Below are positions 24,212-33,211 of a stretch of 64,000 nt of DNA, in pieces. The notes below the pieces were generated by a model. It searched no databases. It had not been told where the DNA came from and saw only the letters and a list, made by a program, of their open reading frames with translations. Each line of letters opens with the position of its first letter. The first letter of the stretch is position 1. The stretch comes from UBA10649 sp965278965. GTDB lineage: Bacteria > Actinomycetota > Actinomycetes > S36-B12. The stretch is taken from the NCBI GenBank assembly GCA_965278965.1, contig OZ257127.1, positions 620,001-684,000 on the forward strand, in the 5' to 3' direction. Both the position numbers and the translations under genes were made by a program.

Positions 24212-26956
24212 GTGACGATCGGACGCGACCGAGACCCCCTCCTCGCCGGCGGACTGCCCACGCAGTACGTGGACGTCGACCCCGACGAGACCTTGGAATG
24301 GATCGAGTCATTCGACCAGGTCCTCGCGAACGAGGGGGCGTACCGCGCTCGGTACCTCATGCTCTCCCTGCTGCGGCGGGCCGCCGAGCGCAACGTCGGC
24401 GTCCCCAGCCTGCGCAGCACCGACTACATCAACACGATCCCGCCGGAGCGCGAGCCGACCTTCCCGGGGAACGAGCGGCTCGAGAAGCGCATCCGGCAGA
24501 TCATCCGCTGGAACGCCGCGATCATGGTGCACCGCGCGCAGCGCCCGGGTATCTCGGTCGGCGGCCACATCTCCAGCTACGCATCCTCGGCAACCTTGTA
24601 CGAGGTGGGCTTCAACCACTTCTTCCGCGGCCCCGACCACCCCGGTGGCGGCGACCAGGTCTACTTCCAGGGGCACGCCTCCCCCGGCATGTATGCCCGC
24701 GCGTTCGTCGAGGGCCGCCTCACCGAGCACCAGATGGACGGCTTCCGCCAGGAGGTCTCGCACGCCGGCGGCGGCCTGCCGTCCTACCCGCACCCCCGCC
24801 TGATGCCGTGGTTCTGGCAGTTCCCGACGGTGTCAATGGGCCTCGGACCCCTCAACGCGATCTACCAGGCGCGGTTCAACAAGTACCTGCACCACCGCGG
24901 GATCAAGGACACCGCCGACCAGCGGGTCTGGGCCTTCCTCGGTGACGGCGAGACCGACGAGGTCGAGGCGGTGGGTGCGTTGGCGCTCGCGGCACGCGAG
25001 GAGCTGGACAACCTCACGTTCGTCGTCAACTGCAACCTGCAGCGGCTCGACGGTCCGGTCCGCGGCAACGGCAAGATCATCCAGGAGCTCGAGAGCCTGT
25101 TCCGCGGAGCGGGCTGGAACGTCATCAAGGTGGTGTGGGGTCGTCGCTGGGACGAGCTGCTCGCGCGGGACCGTGACGGCGCGCTCGTCAACCTCATGAA
25201 CAACACGCCGGACGGCGACTACCAGACCTACAAGAGCGAGGACGGCGCGTTCGTCCGCGAGCACTTCTTCGGCCGCGACCCGCGGACCGCCCGACTCGTC
25301 GACGCGTGGAGCGACGAGGAGATCTGGGGACTCCAGCGTGGTGGCCACGACTACCGCAAGATGTACGCCGCCTACGACGCCGCGACCCACGTGAAGGGCC
25401 AGCCGACTGTCATCCTGGCGAAGACGATCAAGGGCTGGACGCTCGGCTCGCACTTCGAGGGTCGCAACTCCACGCACCAGATGAAGAAGCTGACCCTCGA
25501 CGATCTCAAGGCCTTCCGGGACACGATCAACATCCCGATCACGGACGCGCAGCTGGAGGAGAACCCGTACCTGCCGCCCTACTTCCACCCAGGCCCGCAG
25601 GACGAGGCGATCGAGTACATGCTGCACCTGCGGCAGGAGCTCGGCGGCTCGTACCCGGCGCGACGGGCGACGGCGTCCGCCCTCAAACTGCCCGGCGACG
25701 AGGCGTACACGGCCGTGAGGCGCGGCTCCGGCAAGCAGGAGATCGCCACGACGATGGCGTTCGTCCGCCTGCTCAAGGACCTCATCAAGGACCCGGAGAT
25801 CGGCGCGCGGTTCGTGCCGATCATCCCCGACGAGGCCCGCACGTTCGGCATGGACTCGTTGTTCCCGACGGCGAAGATCTACTCCCCGCACGGCCAGCAG
25901 TACCTGTCGGTCGACCGCGACCTCATGCTCAGCTACAAGGAGTCTCAGACCGGCCAGATCCTGCACGAGGGCATCAACGAGGCCGGGTCCGTCGCGTCGT
26001 TCACGGCCGCGGGGTCGTCGTACTCGACCCACGGCGAGTCGATGATCCCGATCTACATCTTCTACTCGATGTTCGGGTTCCAGCGCACGGGCGACGCGTT
26101 CTGGGCCGCGATGGACCAGATGGCCCGCGGCTTCGTGCTCGGCGCCACGGCCGGGCGCACGACGCTGAACGGCGAGGGGCTCCAGCACGAGGACGGCCAC
26201 TCGCACCTGTTGGCCTCGACGAACCCGGCCGTCGTGTCGTACGACCCGGCGTACGGCTACGAGATCGGCCACATCGTCAAGGACGGACTGCGGCGCATGT
26301 ACGGCGAGGCGCCGGAGAACGTCTTCTACTACCTGACGATGTACAACGAGCCGTACGTCCAGCCGGCCGAGCCGGTCGATGTGGATGTCGACGGCATCCT
26401 GCGCGGCATGCACCTTGTGTCGCCTGCGCCCGACCTCGGCGACGCCCCGCGCGCCCAGCTGCTGGCCAGCGGCGTCGGCGTGAACTGGGCGTTGCGCGCG
26501 CGGGACCTCCTGCGTGACGAGTGGGGCGTCGCGGCCGACGTGTGGTCGGTGACGTCGTGGAACGAGCTGCGCCGTGACGGCCTCGCCGTCGACCGGCACA
26601 ACCTGCTCGAGCCGGACGGCGAGCGCCGGGTCGCCTACGTGACCGAGCGGCTCGCGCCGATGCCGGGACCGGTGATCGCCGTGTCGGACTACCTCCGGGC
26701 GGTCCAGGACCAGATCCGCGAGTGGGTGCCGGGAGACTTCGTGTCGCTGGGCACCGACGGCTGGGGCATGTCGGACACGCGCGGGGCGCTGCGTCGGTAC
26801 TTCCTGGTCGACGCCGAGTCGATCGTCGTGCAGACGCTGACCCGGCTCGCCGCGGCCGGGCAGTTCGACGCGACCCGCCTCCGCGAGGCGATCGACCGCT
26901 ACCAGCTCGACGACCCGGCCGCGGCCGACGCCGGCAACACCGAGGGCAGCGGCTGA
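24212..26956 (+). CDS. aceE: Pyruvate dehydrogenase E1 (homodimeric)
   Basis: Thiamine-diphosphate-dependent E1 of the pyruvate dehydrogenase complex: decarboxylates pyruvate and acetylates the lipoyl group of E2. The 914-residue length fits the homodimeric AceE type. Visible segments are [38 protein letters not shown] (start of the ThDP motif), [20 protein letters not shown] (its end) and [22 protein letters not shown] 24212 follows AAGGAAG; a much longer open frame reaching back to 23513 is antisense to DUF3052 and is not used. It is divergent from DUF3052 and heads a cluster with an iron exporter and the fatty-acid regulator. Confidence 0.97.
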   Translation: MTIGRDRDPLLAGGLPTQYVDVDPDETLEWIESFDQVLANEGAYRARYLMLSLLRRAAERNVGVPSLRSTDYINTIPPEREPTFPGNERLEKRIRQIIRWNAAIMVHRAQRPGISVGGHISSYASSATLYEVGFNHFFRGPDHPGGGDQVYFQGHASPGMYARAFVEGRLTEHQMDGFRQEVSHAGGGLPSYPHPRLMPWFWQFPTVSMGLGPLNAIYQARFNKYLHHRGIKDTADQRVWAFLGDGETDEVEAVGALALAAREELDNLTFVVNCNLQRLDGPVRGNGKIIQELESLFRGAGWNVIKVVWGRRWDELLARDRDGALVNLMNNTPDGDYQTYKSEDGAFVREHFFGRDPRTARLVDAWSDEEIWGLQRGGHDYRKMYAAYDAATHVKGQPTVILAKTIKGWTLGSHFEGRNSTHQMKKLTLDDLKAFRDTINIPITDAQLEENPYLPPYFHPGPQDEAIEYMLHLRQELGGSYPARRATASALKLPGDEAYTAVRRGSGKQEIATTMAFVRLLKDLIKDPEIGARFVPIIPDEARTFGMDSLFPTAKIYSPHGQQYLSVDRDLMLSYKESQTGQILHEGINEAGSVASFTAAGSSYSTHGESMIPIYIFYSMFGFQRTGDAFWAAMDQMARGFVLGATAGRTTLNGEGLQHEDGHSHLLASTNPAVVSYDPAYGYEIGHIVKDGLRRMYGEAPENVFYYLTMYNEPYVQPAEPVDVDVDGILRGMHLVSPAPDLGDAPRAQLLASGVGVNWALRARDLLRDEWGVAADVWSVTSWNELRRDGLAVDRHNLLEPDGERRVAYVTERLAPMPGPVIAVSDYLRAVQDQIREWVPGDFVSLGTDGWGMSDTRGALRRYFLVDAESIVVQTLTRLAAAGQFDATRLREAIDRYQLDDPAAADAGNTEGSG

Positions 26957-26960
26957 CGCG

Positions 26961-28124
26961 ATGGCCGACGACCCGCGACGCTTCCTTCGGTACCTGGAGG
27001 CCGAGCGCAACGCGTCGCTGTTGTACCGGGCGCTGGCGGACACCGTCGACGGCGACCGTCGAGATGCCCTGCTCGAGCTCGCCGAGATCGAGGACGAGCA
27101 CGCCGCTCATTGGTTGGCCAAGCTCGAGTCGAACAACGTGCCCGTGCCGGCGCCGCCGACCCGGCTCGACCCCACGGACGCGGCACTCGTCGCGCGGGCA
27201 CGCGGGGCCGGGTTCGCCGACGTCCTGCGCGACCTCGAGCAGTCCGAGAGCGTCGATGCCGGGATCTACGACGCCGAGCCCGAGGCGCCGACGTCGATGT
27301 CGGACGACGAGCGCGATCACCTGGAGCTCTTCGCGCACATGCGCACGCACCTGACCGAGCCGGGTGCCCCGCTGGAGCTCCCGTCCCGGCGCCGGCCGCT
27401 CGCCACGCTGCGCAACGAGGCGTGGCACCGCGGCGACAAGTCGGGGTCGGCACGCGCCGCCGTCTTCGGCGTCAGCGACGGCCTGGTGTCGAACACCGCG
27501 CTCGTCATGGGCTTCGCTGGCGCGGCCACCACGAACGCCACCGTCCTGTTCGCCGGGCTCGCCGGCCTGCTGTCGGGCGCATTCAGCATGGCGGCGGGCG
27601 AGTACGTCAGCGTCGCGAGCCAACGCGACCTGTTCCGCCGCGAGCTCGACCTTGAGGCGGCGGAGCTGCGCGAGAACCCTGAAGAGGAACGCAAGGAGTT
27701 GGAGCTCATCTATCGGGCAAAGGGCCTGGACCGCGCCGTGGCAGCCCAGACGGCCGAGCAGCTCATGCGCAATCCCGCCTCCGCTCTCGACACGCTCGCC
27801 CGTGAGGAGCTCGGCCTGGACCCGGACGAGCTCGGATCCCCGCGCAAGGCGGCACTGTCCAGCTTCGTCGCGTTCGCGATCGGCGCGTCCGTCGTGGTCA
27901 TCCCGTACCTCTTCTTCACCGCCCCCGGCGCCTCGACGACGATCCCGCTGGTGATCGCGGTCGTGGTCGCCACCCTCGCCCTTCTGCTGGTCGGCGGGAT
28001 CGTCGGGCGGCTGTCGGGGCGCGGCGTCGTCTTCTCCGCCCTGCGCCAGCTGCTGTGGGGTGCGGGCGCCGCGATGGTCACGTTCGCCGTGGGCCGCCTC
28101 ATCGGCTTCGCCATCGGCTCGTGA
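26961..28124 (+). CDS. Ferritin-like/VIT1 fusion, MbfA-type iron exporter
   Basis: A 387-residue protein. The N-terminal region of about 140 residues is helical with rubrerythrin-like metal-binding patterns (LLELAEIEDEHAAHWLAKLE and ERDHLELFAHMRTHL). The C-terminal part is a VIT1/CCC1 vacuolar-iron-transporter-like membrane domain with about five helices (AAVFGVSDGLVSNTALVMGF, AGLLSGAFSMAAGEYVSVAS, RKAALSSFVAFAIGA). This is the architecture of MbfA, a membrane ferritin that exports iron in alphaproteobacteria. It starts 4 nt after aceE and overlaps the next regulator as GTGA, so all three may be co-transcribed. Confidence 0.82.
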   Translation: MADDPRRFLRYLEAERNASLLYRALADTVDGDRRDALLELAEIEDEHAAHWLAKLESNNVPVPAPPTRLDPTDAALVARARGAGFADVLRDLEQSESVDAGIYDAEPEAPTSMSDDERDHLELFAHMRTHLTEPGAPLELPSRRRPLATLRNEAWHRGDKSGSARAAVFGVSDGLVSNTALVMGFAGAATTNATVLFAGLAGLLSGAFSMAAGEYVSVASQRDLFRRELDLEAAELRENPEEERKELELIYRAKGLDRAVAAQTAEQLMRNPASALDTLAREELGLDPDELGSPRKAALSSFVAFAIGASVVVIPYLFFTAPGASTTIPLVIAVVVATLALLLVGGIVGRLSGRGVVFSALRQLLWGAGAAMVTFAVGRLIGFAIGS

Positions 28125-29287
28125 CGTCCGATCCCCGGCCCGGCGCCGTCGAGCTCACCCGGGCCAGCGGGGCCCTGGCCACCGAGGCCACACGGCGGAT
28201 GGAGGCGACGCTCCCCTGGTACCGGGAGCTCGGTCCCGAGGAGCGGTCGTGGGTGTCCCTCGTCGCGCAGGCAGGCATCGCGGCGTTCATCGACTGGTAC
28301 GGCGCCCCGGTGCGCGGCCCCGCCCTCACCGCCGATGTCTTCGACGCGGCACCGCGCGAGCTCGCCCGCGTCATCTCCCTCGAGCAGACGGTCGACCTCG
28401 TCCGCGCCACGATCGATGTCGTCGAGTCGGCCATAGAGGAGCTCGTCGCCGCCGACGACTCGCGGTCTGAGCTCCGGCTGGCCGCCCTGCGGTACTCCCG
28501 CGAGGTCGCGTTCTCCGCTGCCGAGGTCTACGCGCGCGCCGCCGAGGCGCGCGGCGCCTGGGACGCCCGCCTCGAGGCCCTCGTCGTCGACGCGCTCCTG
28601 CGCGGCGAGGTCGACGAGGACCTCCTCGGACGCGTCGGCGCGCTCGGCTGGGCCGGACGGGGCACCGTCTTCGTCCTCGCCGGCCCCGCGCCCCTCGGCG
28701 ACCCGCAGTCCGCGCTCGACGCCCTGAGGCGGGCAGCGACGCACCACGGCCTTGACCTGCTCAGCGGCGTGCACGGCACGACGCTCCTCGCCGTCGTCGG
28801 CGGCAGCGACCCGACGCGGGGCGCCCGGCTCCTCGCCCCGCACTTCGGACCTGGGCCTGTCGTCGCCAGTGCGGGCGCCACGGCGCTGGCCCAGGTCCCG
28901 CGAGCGGCCCGCTCGGCCCTGTCGGGGCTGAGCGCGGCGTGGGGCTGGCCCGACGCCCCGCGACCGGTCCACGCCGACGAGCTGCTTCCCGAGCGCGCCC
29001 TCGCCGGGGACACCGACGCGGTGACCGCCCTCGTCCAGCAGGTCCACCGGACGCTGCTGGACGACGCCGCCCTCTACGACACCGCGAGCACGTACCTGGA
29101 GCGGACCGGGTCGCTCGAGGCGACCGCGCGTGCCCTGTTCATCCACCCGAACACGGTCCGGTACCGGCTGCGGCGGATCGCCGACCTGACCGGCCTGAGT
29201 CCCAGCGAGGCGCGCGGGGCTTTCACCTTGCGGGTCGGGCTCGTCCTGGGCCGGCTTTCGTCGGACGAGCTCGACCTGGACTTGTAG
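28121..29287 (+). CDS. PucR/CdaR-family regulator, FasR-like
   Basis: A 388-residue regulator whose C-terminus has a helix-turn-helix of the PucR type (YLERTGSLEATARALFIHPNT, then VRYRLRRIADLTGL). The preceding GGDEF-like and N-terminal regions match actinobacterial proteins encoded directly upstream of fabD, such as FasR of Streptomyces coelicolor, which activates fatty acid synthesis genes, and Rv2242. GTG 28121 overlaps the iron exporter stop. A 17-bp palindrome covers its stop codon and lies upstream of fabD, a plausible binding site. The assignment to fab control rests on order and family. Confidence 0.85.
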   Translation: MTSDPRPGAVELTRASGALATEATRRMEATLPWYRELGPEERSWVSLVAQAGIAAFIDWYGAPVRGPALTADVFDAAPRELARVISLEQTVDLVRATIDVVESAIEELVAADDSRSELRLAALRYSREVAFSAAEVYARAAEARGAWDARLEALVVDALLRGEVDEDLLGRVGALGWAGRGTVFVLAGPAPLGDPQSALDALRRAATHHGLDLLSGVHGTTLLAVVGGSDPTRGARLLAPHFGPGPVVASAGATALAQVPRAARSALSGLSAAWGWPDAPRPVHADELLPERALAGDTDAVTALVQQVHRTLLDDAALYDTASTYLERTGSLEATARALFIHPNTVRYRLRRIADLTGLSPSEARGAFTLRVGLVLGRLSSDELDLDL

Positions 29288-29298
29288 GATTCCTACAA
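29282..29298. promoter_or_regulatory. Palindrome TTGTAGGA-T-TCCTACAA upstream of fabD
   Basis: A perfect 8+1+8 palindrome starts inside the last codons of the FasR-like gene and ends 67 bp before the fabD start. It is a candidate operator for the FasR-like protein controlling the fab operon; binding is inferred. Confidence 0.5.
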
Positions 29299-29365
29299 CG
29301 CAGCTGGGCAGACATTGGCGCCGATCGGCGCGCCTGACCCCCGCCGACCACGGAAGGGTACGAGC

Positions 29366-30559
29366 GTGCTCGTCGTCGTCGCGCCCGGTCAGGGCTCCCA
29401 GACCCCCGGATTCCTGCTCCCATGGCTGGAGGTGCCGGGCGTCCAGGAACGGCTCGAGTGGCTCTCCGCGGTCGCCGGGATCGACCTCGTCGCCCACGGC
29501 ACGACCTCGGATGCCGAGACCATCCGGGACACCGCCGTCGCCCAGCCGCTCATCGTCGGCGCGGGCCTGGTGACCCTGCTCGCACTGTTCCCGCACCCCG
29601 CCACGGGATTCGCCCGCATCGGTGCCGGCGCGGGCCACTCGGTCGGCGAGATCACCGCGGCCGTCGGATCCGGCGTGCTCACCGCAGAGCAGGCCATGGT
29701 GCTCGTGCGCGAGCGCGGGCGTGCGATGGCTGCGGCTTCGGCCGTCACCCCCACCGGGATGAGCGCGGTCCTCGGCGGCGACGCGGACACCGTCGTCGCG
29801 AAGGCCGCCGAGCACGGCCTGACCCCGGCGAACATGAACGGCGCCGGGCAGATCGTCGTCGCCGGCACGCTCGACCAGCTCGCCGCGTTCGCCGCCGACC
29901 CCCCGGAGGGCGCCCGCGTGCGCCCGCTGGAGGTGGCCGGCGCGTTCCACACCGCGCACATGGCCCCCGCGGTCGACCTGCTTGCCGGATACGCGCGGGC
30001 GATCTCGATCCGTGACCCGCGGATCCCGTTGATCTCGAACGCCGACGGCCGTGTCATCCACGACGGCCGCGACGTCCTCGCCCGGCTCGTGAGCCAGGTC
30101 CGCAACCCGGTCCGCTGGGACCTGTGCATGTCGGCGATGGCGGACCTCGGCGTGACCGCGGTGCTGGAGATCCCGCCCGCCGGGACGCTCGTCGGCCTGG
30201 CCAAGCGCGCCCTACCCGGCGTGCAGACGCTCGCCCTGAAGTCACCGGACGACCTCGACGCCGCCTGGGCGCTGATCGAGGAGCACGGCCAGCCCGCCCA
30301 CCTCGACGACTTGCCGACCTGGCGCCTGCTCGTCGCGCCGATCAAGGGCACGTTCCGCAAGTCCACACCGGCCGGGACGGGTGAGGACCTCACGACCGAC
30401 GCGCAGGTCGGCACCGTCGACACCCTGCGCGAGTCGATCCCCGTGACAGCGCCCCACGGCGGCACCGTCGTCGAGTGGCTCGTCGAGGACGGCGACCCGG
30501 TAGCGCCCGGCCAGCCGATCGTGCGGCTGCACCCCATCGCGCAGGAGGTGGGCGCGTGA
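29366..30559 (+). CDS. fabD: ACP malonyltransferase with BCCP-like C-terminal extension
   Basis: Loads malonyl groups from malonyl-CoA onto acyl carrier protein. Residues 1-300 are a normal transacylase: VAPGQGSQTPG, nucleophile Ser92 in GAGHSVGE, and AFHTAHMAP with the catalytic His. The 397-residue length exceeds the usual 310. Residues about 317-397 look like a biotinyl/lipoyl carrier fold (LLVAPIKGTF, then VTAPHGGTVVEWLVEDGD, then VAPGQPIVRL), but Arg355 (VDTLRESIPV) stands where the modified Lys of A-M-K-M would be. GTG 29366 has GGAAGG upstream. fabH overlaps as GTGA. Confidence 0.93.
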   Translation: MLVVVAPGQGSQTPGFLLPWLEVPGVQERLEWLSAVAGIDLVAHGTTSDAETIRDTAVAQPLIVGAGLVTLLALFPHPATGFARIGAGAGHSVGEITAAVGSGVLTAEQAMVLVRERGRAMAAASAVTPTGMSAVLGGDADTVVAKAAEHGLTPANMNGAGQIVVAGTLDQLAAFAADPPEGARVRPLEVAGAFHTAHMAPAVDLLAGYARAISIRDPRIPLISNADGRVIHDGRDVLARLVSQVRNPVRWDLCMSAMADLGVTAVLEIPPAGTLVGLAKRALPGVQTLALKSPDDLDAAWALIEEHGQPAHLDDLPTWRLLVAPIKGTFRKSTPAGTGEDLTTDAQVGTVDTLRESIPVTAPHGGTVVEWLVEDGDPVAPGQPIVRLHPIAQEVGA

Positions 30560-31560
30560 GCGCGACGATCCGGCCCGCCCAGGGCTCGGCCTTCTCCCGC
30601 ATCGTCTCGGTCGGCTCCTACCGCCCGGAGCGGATCATCACCAACGCCGAGGTGTGCGAGTGGATCGACTCCTCCGACGAGTGGATCCGTGAGCGCTCGG
30701 GCATCATCGAGCGCCGGTTCGCCGCCGACGACGAGTCGGTCGTCGACCTCGCGGCGAACGCCGGGCGCTCCGCACTCGACAAGGCGGGCATCGATCCCGC
30801 CGAGGTCGGCATGGTCCTCGTCGCCACGGTGACGCACCCGTACCAGACCCCGTCCGCGGCGGCGGAGGTCGCGACGCGACTCGGGCTGGTCGACACGGCG
30901 GCGATGGACATCTCGGCGGCCTGCGCGGGCTTCTGCTACGGCCTCGCCATGGCGGACGCCCTGGTTCGCGCCGGCAGCGCCCGGTACGTCGTGATCATCG
31001 GCGTCGAGAAACTCAGCGACTGGGTGGACAAGCACGACCGCGGCACGGCGTTCTTGTTCGCGGACGGCGCCGGCGCCGTGGTGGTCGGCCCGTCCGACGA
31101 GCCGGCGATCGGCCCGGTCGTGTGGGGCTCGGACGGCGTCCAGAAGGACGCGATCACCATGACGCAGTCGCTCGTGGACTTCCGCGACAACGGCGGCGAG
31201 AAGTTCCCGACGCTGACGATGCAGGGCCAGCAGGTGTTCCGATGGGCCGTCGGCGAGATGTCCAAGGCGTGCCAGCGCGCGCTGGACGCGGCCGGCGTCA
31301 GCGCCGGTGACCTCGACGCGTTCATCCCGCACCAGGCGAACATGCGGATCACCGACGCGATGATCCGCGCCCTCAAGCTCCCCGAACACGTCCCCGTGGC
31401 CCGCGACATCGCCTACACGGGGAACACGTCCGCGGCCTCGGTACCGTTGGCCATGGAGCGGATGCTCGACTCCGGTGAGGCCCCGCACGGCGGCACGGCG
31501 CTGCTGATCGGGTTCGGCGCCGGACTGGTGTACGCGGCGCAGGTCGTGACCTTGCCGTAG
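30556..31560 (+). CDS. fabH: Beta-ketoacyl-ACP synthase III
   Basis: Starts fatty acid chains by condensing an acyl-CoA with malonyl-ACP; in actinobacteria the primers are often branched. The 334-residue protein has the full catalytic triad: Cys123 (ISAACAGF), His259 (IPHQAN) and Asn290 (TGNTSAAS). It also shows SDEWIRERSGIIERR near the start and IGFGAGLVYAAQV at the end. GTG 30556 overlaps the fabD stop. acpP follows after 89 nt. Confidence 0.96.
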   Translation: MSATIRPAQGSAFSRIVSVGSYRPERIITNAEVCEWIDSSDEWIRERSGIIERRFAADDESVVDLAANAGRSALDKAGIDPAEVGMVLVATVTHPYQTPSAAAEVATRLGLVDTAAMDISAACAGFCYGLAMADALVRAGSARYVVIIGVEKLSDWVDKHDRGTAFLFADGAGAVVVGPSDEPAIGPVVWGSDGVQKDAITMTQSLVDFRDNGGEKFPTLTMQGQQVFRWAVGEMSKACQRALDAAGVSAGDLDAFIPHQANMRITDAMIRALKLPEHVPVARDIAYTGNTSAASVPLAMERMLDSGEAPHGGTALLIGFGAGLVYAAQVVTLP

Positions 31561-31649
31561 CACCAGGACCGCACCGACGCACGGCCCGAGCAGAACCGAA
31601 CCGCTGCACCACAACAACCGAGACCACCGCACGAGAAAGAGGAGCACCC

Positions 31650-31886
31650 ATGAGCCAGGAGATCCTTGAGGGCCTTGCGACGATCGTCAACGAGGTCGCA
31701 GGAGTTCCGGTCGAGGACGTCCAGCCGGACAAGTCGTTCGTCGACGACCTCGACATCGACTCGCTGTCCATGGTCGAGGTGGTCATGGCCGCCGAGGACA
31801 AGTGGGGCGTCAAGATCCCCGACAGCGAGGTCAAGAACCTGAAGACCGTCGGCGACGCCGTCAACTACATCGACGCCAACAAGTAG
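31650..31886 (+). CDS. acpP: Acyl carrier protein
   Basis: A 78-residue acidic carrier whose phosphopantetheine arm attaches to Ser38 in DLDIDSLSMVEVVM. It shuttles intermediates between FabD, FabH and FabF and lies between the last two genes. Ribosome site AAGAGGAG precedes ATG 31650. Length is normal. The long GC-rich hairpin just after its stop may help set its level relative to fabF. Confidence 0.96.
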   Translation: MSQEILEGLATIVNEVAGVPVEDVQPDKSFVDDLDIDSLSMVEVVMAAEDKWGVKIPDSEVKNLKTVGDAVNYIDANK

Positions 31887-31893
31887 CACCCGG

Positions 31894-31952
31894 CCGGCCG
31901 TGGCGCCGGCGACTCGCCGGCACGCCGGCGGCCTCGCCGGTTTCACGGCCGG
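31894..31952 (+). promoter_or_regulatory. Long stem-loop between acpP and fabF
   Basis: CCGGCCGTG (31894-31902) pairs exactly with CACGGCCGG (31944-31952); the enclosed 41 nt hold further GCCGGC repeats that can extend the stem. It lies between co-directional genes, so it may be an attenuator or an mRNA-stabilising structure. Confidence 0.45.
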
Positions 31953-31977
31953 CTCATCTTTAGACATCGGAGGATCC

Positions 31978-33210
31978 ATGACGCGACAGGTCGTCGTCAC
32001 CGGACTGGGCATGACCACGCCGATCGGCGGTGACGTCCCGACGACGTGGGCTTCGGCCCTCGCCGGGGCGTCGGGCGTCGTGCGGCTCGAGGAGCCGTGG
32101 GTCGAGGACCAGCCGGCGAAGATCGCCGGCCGGATGGCCGTCGATCCCGCACAGGTTCTAGACCGCGTGCAGGCGCGCAAGCTCGACCGCAGCCAGCAGG
32201 CGGCCCTCGTCGCGGCGCGCGAGGCCTGGTCCGACGCGGGCGCGCCCGAGGTCGACCCCGACCGGCTCGGCGCGGTCATCGCGACCGGGATGGGCGGCCT
32301 GACGTCGCTGATGGACTCCTACGACCTGCTCAAGGAGCGCGGACCGTCGCGCATCTCCCCGCACATGGTCACGATGATCATGCCGAACGGCGCCGCAGCC
32401 GTCGTCGGGCTCGAGCTCGGCGCACGCGCCGGCATCCACACGCCCGTCAGTGCCTGCGCGTCCGGCGCGGAGGCACTCGCGTTCGGCGCCCGGATGATCC
32501 AGACCGGGCGGGCCGACGTGGTCGTCTGCGGCGGCACGGAGGCCGTCATCCACCCGATCACCATGGCTGGCTTCGGCGCCATGCGGGCGTTGTCGACCCG
32601 CAACGACGATCCGGCCGGGGCGTCCCGCCCCTACGACGTCGACCGCGACGGCTTCGTCATGGGTGAGGGCGCCGGCGTGCTCGTGCTGGAGTCGGCGGAG
32701 TTCGCGGCCGCGCGCGGGGCAACCGTGCTCGGCGTCTACGGCGGTGCGGGCCTGGTGTCCAACGGCCACCACATCGCCCAGCCCGAGCCCGAGGGCATCA
32801 GCGTGTCCCGAGCCATCGCGTTCGCCCTGGAGGATGCCGGCGTAGAGGCGCGCGACATCGTCCACGTCAACGCGCACGCGACCTCGACCCCCCTCGGCGA
32901 CGTCGCCGAGGGCCGCGGCATCCGCCGGGCGCTGGGCGACGATGCGGACCGCGTCGTCGTGAGCGCGACGAAGTCGATGACCGGGCACCTCCTCGGCGGG
33001 GCCGGGGCCATCGAGTCGGTCTTCACCGTCCTCGCCCTTCGGGACCGGCTCGCGCCGCCGACCATCAACCTCGAGACGCTGGACCCCGAAGTCGTCGTCG
33101 ACGTCGTCACGGGTGCGCCACGCCCACTCCCGGACGGCGACATCGCCGCCGTCAACGACTCGTTCGGCTTCGGCGGCCACGACGTCGCCGTCGTCTTCCG
33201 GAGCGTCTGA
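31978..33210 (+). CDS. fabF: Beta-ketoacyl-ACP synthase II
   Basis: Elongating condensing enzyme of type II fatty acid synthesis. The 410-residue protein carries Cys160 (TPVSACASGAEAL), His300 (VNAHATSTPLGD) and His337 (KSMTGHLLGGAGA), plus the C-terminal NDSFGFGGHD loop. Start ATG 31978 has CGGAGG upstream; the frame is open further 5' through the hairpin without support. accD begins 1 nt after its stop. Confidence 0.96.
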   Translation: MTRQVVVTGLGMTTPIGGDVPTTWASALAGASGVVRLEEPWVEDQPAKIAGRMAVDPAQVLDRVQARKLDRSQQAALVAAREAWSDAGAPEVDPDRLGAVIATGMGGLTSLMDSYDLLKERGPSRISPHMVTMIMPNGAAAVVGLELGARAGIHTPVSACASGAEALAFGARMIQTGRADVVVCGGTEAVIHPITMAGFGAMRALSTRNDDPAGASRPYDVDRDGFVMGEGAGVLVLESAEFAAARGATVLGVYGGAGLVSNGHHIAQPEPEGISVSRAIAFALEDAGVEARDIVHVNAHATSTPLGDVAEGRGIRRALGDDADRVVVSATKSMTGHLLGGAGAIESVFTVLALRDRLAPPTINLETLDPEVVVDVVTGAPRPLPDGDIAAVNDSFGFGGHDVAVVFRSV

Positions 33211-33211
33211 C

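Noticed and set aside
24833..27043. 736-codon minus-strand frame opposite aceE
   Set aside because: Antisense to aceE, whose protein matches its family throughout; the antisense product has no domain.
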